Below, piece after piece: positions 6,816-7,915 of a stretch of DNA of 7,915 nucleotides; positions within the stretch are counted from its first letter, which is position 1, and each line of letters starts with the position of its first letter. This DNA is from Arthrobacter sp. (GTDB lineage Bacteria; Actinomycetota; Actinomycetes; Actinomycetales; Micrococcaceae), in NCBI GenBank assembly GCA_030147325.1, contig JASLAA010000082.1, positions 1 to 7,915 of the forward strand, read 5' to 3'. Under the pieces are notes generated by a model, which was not told the origin of the DNA, ran no database searches, and saw only the letters and a list, made by a program, of their open reading frames with translations. Both the position numbers and the translations under genes were made by a program.

Positions 6816-6949
6816 AGAGTCATTATGTCCCCAAGATCGCCTCGATCACCAACGCGAAACTCGCGTCGGCGGGCCTGTTCAAGCGCGTCCGAGGCTGGAC
6901 GCCCGCCGTTCCGGGGAACTTCTCCGTGATGACTTTCTACAATTCGTAG
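6809..6949 (+). CDS. Candidate small ORF (46 residues) between ctaE and trpD, unrecognised
   Basis: An ATG-to-TAG frame begins MSQSHYVPKIAS, ends SVMTFYNS, and is basic in the middle (KLASAGLFKRVRGW). I do not recognise it. By hand count 37 of 46 third codon positions are G or C, against about 21 first and 23 second positions. This is the bias expected of coding DNA in such a genome, and no other gene covers most of the stretch. Its first seven bases lie antisense to the ctaE start, and its stop falls within the trpD promoter. Against it: no clear ribosome site (only GGGGG about 12 bases upstream) and no obvious promoter. It could be a real small protein, a gene remnant, or chance. It is not a tryptophan attenuator peptide, having a single Trp codon. 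Confidence 0.3.
   Translation: MSQSHYVPKIASITNAKLASAGLFKRVRGWTPAVPGNFSVMTFYNS
6816..6852 (-). promoter_or_regulatory. Probable promoter of the ctaE-qcrCAB operon
   Basis: On the minus strand CATAAT (6827-6822) matches TATAAT at 5 of 6 positions. It is followed by six bases (GACTCT) and then the ctaE GTG, so the predicted +1 is the G of the start codon. TTGGTG (6852-6847) is a partial -35, 19 bases upstream. Leaderless mRNAs with a -10 at this distance are common in actinobacteria. The -35 is weak, so an activator may help. Confidence 0.5.
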
Positions 6950-6962
6950 ATAATCTTGGACG
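6935..6962 (+). promoter_or_regulatory. Probable trpD promoter with overlapping operator-like inverted repeat
   Basis: TAATCT (6951-6956) fits TANNNT, and the predicted +1 seven bases on is the G of the trpD GTG, suggesting a leaderless transcript. Overlapping hexamer GATAAT (6949-6954) is an alternative. Immediately upstream is TTCTAC-AATTC-GTAGA (6935-6950), a 5-bp inverted repeat with a 5-base centre, occupying about -28 to -13. The same TTCTAC-N5-GTAGA pattern overlaps the -10-like element before qcrC. No good -35 is visible, as expected of a regulated promoter. Confidence 0.5.
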
Positions 6963-7915
6963 GTGAGCCTGACAACCAGCCCTGCTACGGCACCACCCAC
7001 CTGGCCCTCGATCTTCTCGTCGCTCCTGGCGGGTACCGATCTGAGCGTCGGCCAGAGCCGCTGGGCGATGGACGCCATCATGTCCGGGGAGGCGAGCCAC
7101 GCCCAGATCGCCGGTTTCCTCATGGCGCTGCGGGCGAAGGGCGAGTCCGTGGGTGAGCTCGTCGGTCTGGTCCAGGCGATGCTCGGTCGTGCCCACCGTA
7201 TCGCTGTCGCCGGTCCGACACTGGACATCGTCGGGACCGGTGGTGACGGGCTGAACACGCTGAACATCTCGACGATGGCCTCGCTGGTCGCCGTCGGAGC
7301 AGGTGCGAAAGTCGTCAAGCACGGGAACAGAGGTGCTTCGTCCGCTTCCGGTGCGGCGGACGTCATCGAGGAACTGGGTGTCCGGCTCGATCTCGCCCCC
7401 GCTGACGTCGCCCGCACGGCAGAACGTGCCGGGATCACGTTCTGCTTCGCACAGGTCTTCCATCCCTCCATGAAGCACGTGGCAGTCCCGCGGCGGGAGC
7501 TGGGTGTGCCCACCGCCTTCAATTTCCTGGGTCCGCTGAGCAACCCCGCCGGCGTGACGGCCCAGGCGCTCGGGTGCGCCGACGCCCGGATGGCGCCCCT
7601 CATGGCCGGTGTGCTCGCGCAGCGCGGCATCCGTGCCCTCGTCTTCCGTGGGGACGACGGTAGGGACAAGCTCACGACGAGCGGATCGTCGACCGTGTGG
7701 GAGGTCCGCGACGGGCAGGTCGAGTCGTCCGAGGTGCATCCCGGAGACTTCGGCCTCGAGGTCGTGTCCGTCGACGCACTGCGCGGCACCGACGCGCACG
7801 GCAATGCCGACGTCGTCCGGCGGGTGCTCGCAGGGGAGACAGGGCCCGTCCGGGACGCCGTCGTCCTCAACGCCGCTGCCGGTCTCGTGGCACTCGACGA
7901 GACCGCGGATGGAGC
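6963..7915 (+). CDS. trpD: Anthranilate phosphoribosyltransferase, 3' end outside window
   Basis: Cytoplasmic enzyme that transfers the phosphoribosyl group of PRPP to anthranilate, the second committed step of tryptophan synthesis. The window holds 317 codons from GTG 6963; family members are about 340-350, so some 30 residues are missing. A helical N-terminal domain (about 15-80) precedes the catalytic domain. Motifs are DIVGTGGDG (88-96, PRPP-binding loop), KHGNRGASSASGAAD (119-133) and FNFLGPLSNPA (187-197). The second metal-binding motif, normally DGxDE, reads DGRDK (232-236): the aspartate is kept but the glutamate is lysine. The rest looks intact and well conserved to the window end. 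No ribosome site precedes the GTG, and the promoter position suggests leaderless translation. It diverges from ctaE, and no other trp gene is visible. Confidence 0.95.
   Translation, partial: MSLTTSPATAPPTWPSIFSSLLAGTDLSVGQSRWAMDAIMSGEASHAQIAGFLMALRAKGESVGELVGLVQAMLGRAHRIAVAGPTLDIVGTGGDGLNTLNISTMASLVAVGAGAKVVKHGNRGASSASGAADVIEELGVRLDLAPADVARTAERAGITFCFAQVFHPSMKHVAVPRRELGVPTAFNFLGPLSNPAGVTAQALGCADARMAPLMAGVLAQRGIRALVFRGDDGRDKLTTSGSSTVWEVRDGQVESSEVHPGDFGLEVVSVDALRGTDAHGNADVVRRVLAGETGPVRDAVVLNAAAGLVALDETADG

Noticed and set aside
6081..6929. A 282-codon plus-strand frame opposite ctaE running into the gap
   Set aside because: Most of it is antisense ctaE with an acidic low-complexity translation. 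In the gap, the 46-codon frame at 6809 has the better codon signature.
6809..6962. A tryptophan attenuator leader before trpD
   Set aside because: There is no tandem Trp codon run or alternative hairpin/terminator set, and the promoter places the transcript start at the trpD start codon.
6812..7870. Long minus-strand frames (352 and 306 codons) opposite trpD
   Set aside because: They are antisense to a clearly recognisable TrpD and rich in Ser/Arg/Pro/Thr, without domains; they are shadows of its codon bias.

Overview
The window looks like a chromosomal core-metabolism segment of a high-GC actinobacterium, most likely in Micrococcales/Micrococcaceae (Arthrobacter-like). This rests on the actinobacterial oxidase subunit IV (CtaF), a membrane-anchored diheme cytochrome QcrC encoded next to ctaE, a Rieske protein with three predicted membrane segments, a QcrB with a PDWY quinol-site motif and a long cytosolic tail, and frequent GTG starts. 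The genus-level guess is inference from remembered protein similarity. No mobile element, CRISPR array, tRNA or rRNA was seen.

Layout, left to right. (1) On the plus strand are the C-terminal part of ctaD (oxidase subunit I) and ctaF, translationally coupled by a 4-base overlap and closed by a strong hairpin terminator at 1397-1427. (2) A plus-strand GntR/HutC-type regulator follows at 1502-2293. (3) A 220-base convergent gap contains a 16-bp bidirectional terminator. (4) On the minus strand, read right to left, is ctaE-qcrC-qcrA-qcrB, encoding oxidase subunit III and the cytochrome bcc complex. (5) A 147-base divergent promoter region holds the likely promoters of ctaE and trpD and a possible 46-codon small gene. 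(6) trpD (anthranilate phosphoribosyltransferase) begins on the plus strand and runs off the end.

Together, qcrCAB and ctaDEF encode most of the actinobacterial bcc-aa3 supercomplex. QcrB and QcrA oxidise menaquinol, and electrons pass through the two hemes of QcrC directly to the oxidase, which reduces O2 and pumps protons. Subunit II (ctaC) is not in the window and is expected upstream of ctaD. trpD belongs to tryptophan synthesis and is a neighbour, not a functional partner.

The genes themselves are ordinary. The less expected signals are: a 16-base motif TTCTAC-N5-GTAGA found twice, each time overlapping a plausible -10 element (before trpD and before qcrC); ctaE and trpD GTG starts that both look leaderless; a small ORF with coding-like composition inside the divergent gap; a TrpD whose metal-binding DGxDE motif reads DGRDK; a hairpin that can mask one of two candidate qcrC ribosome sites; and a degenerate 17-base direct repeat before qcrA.
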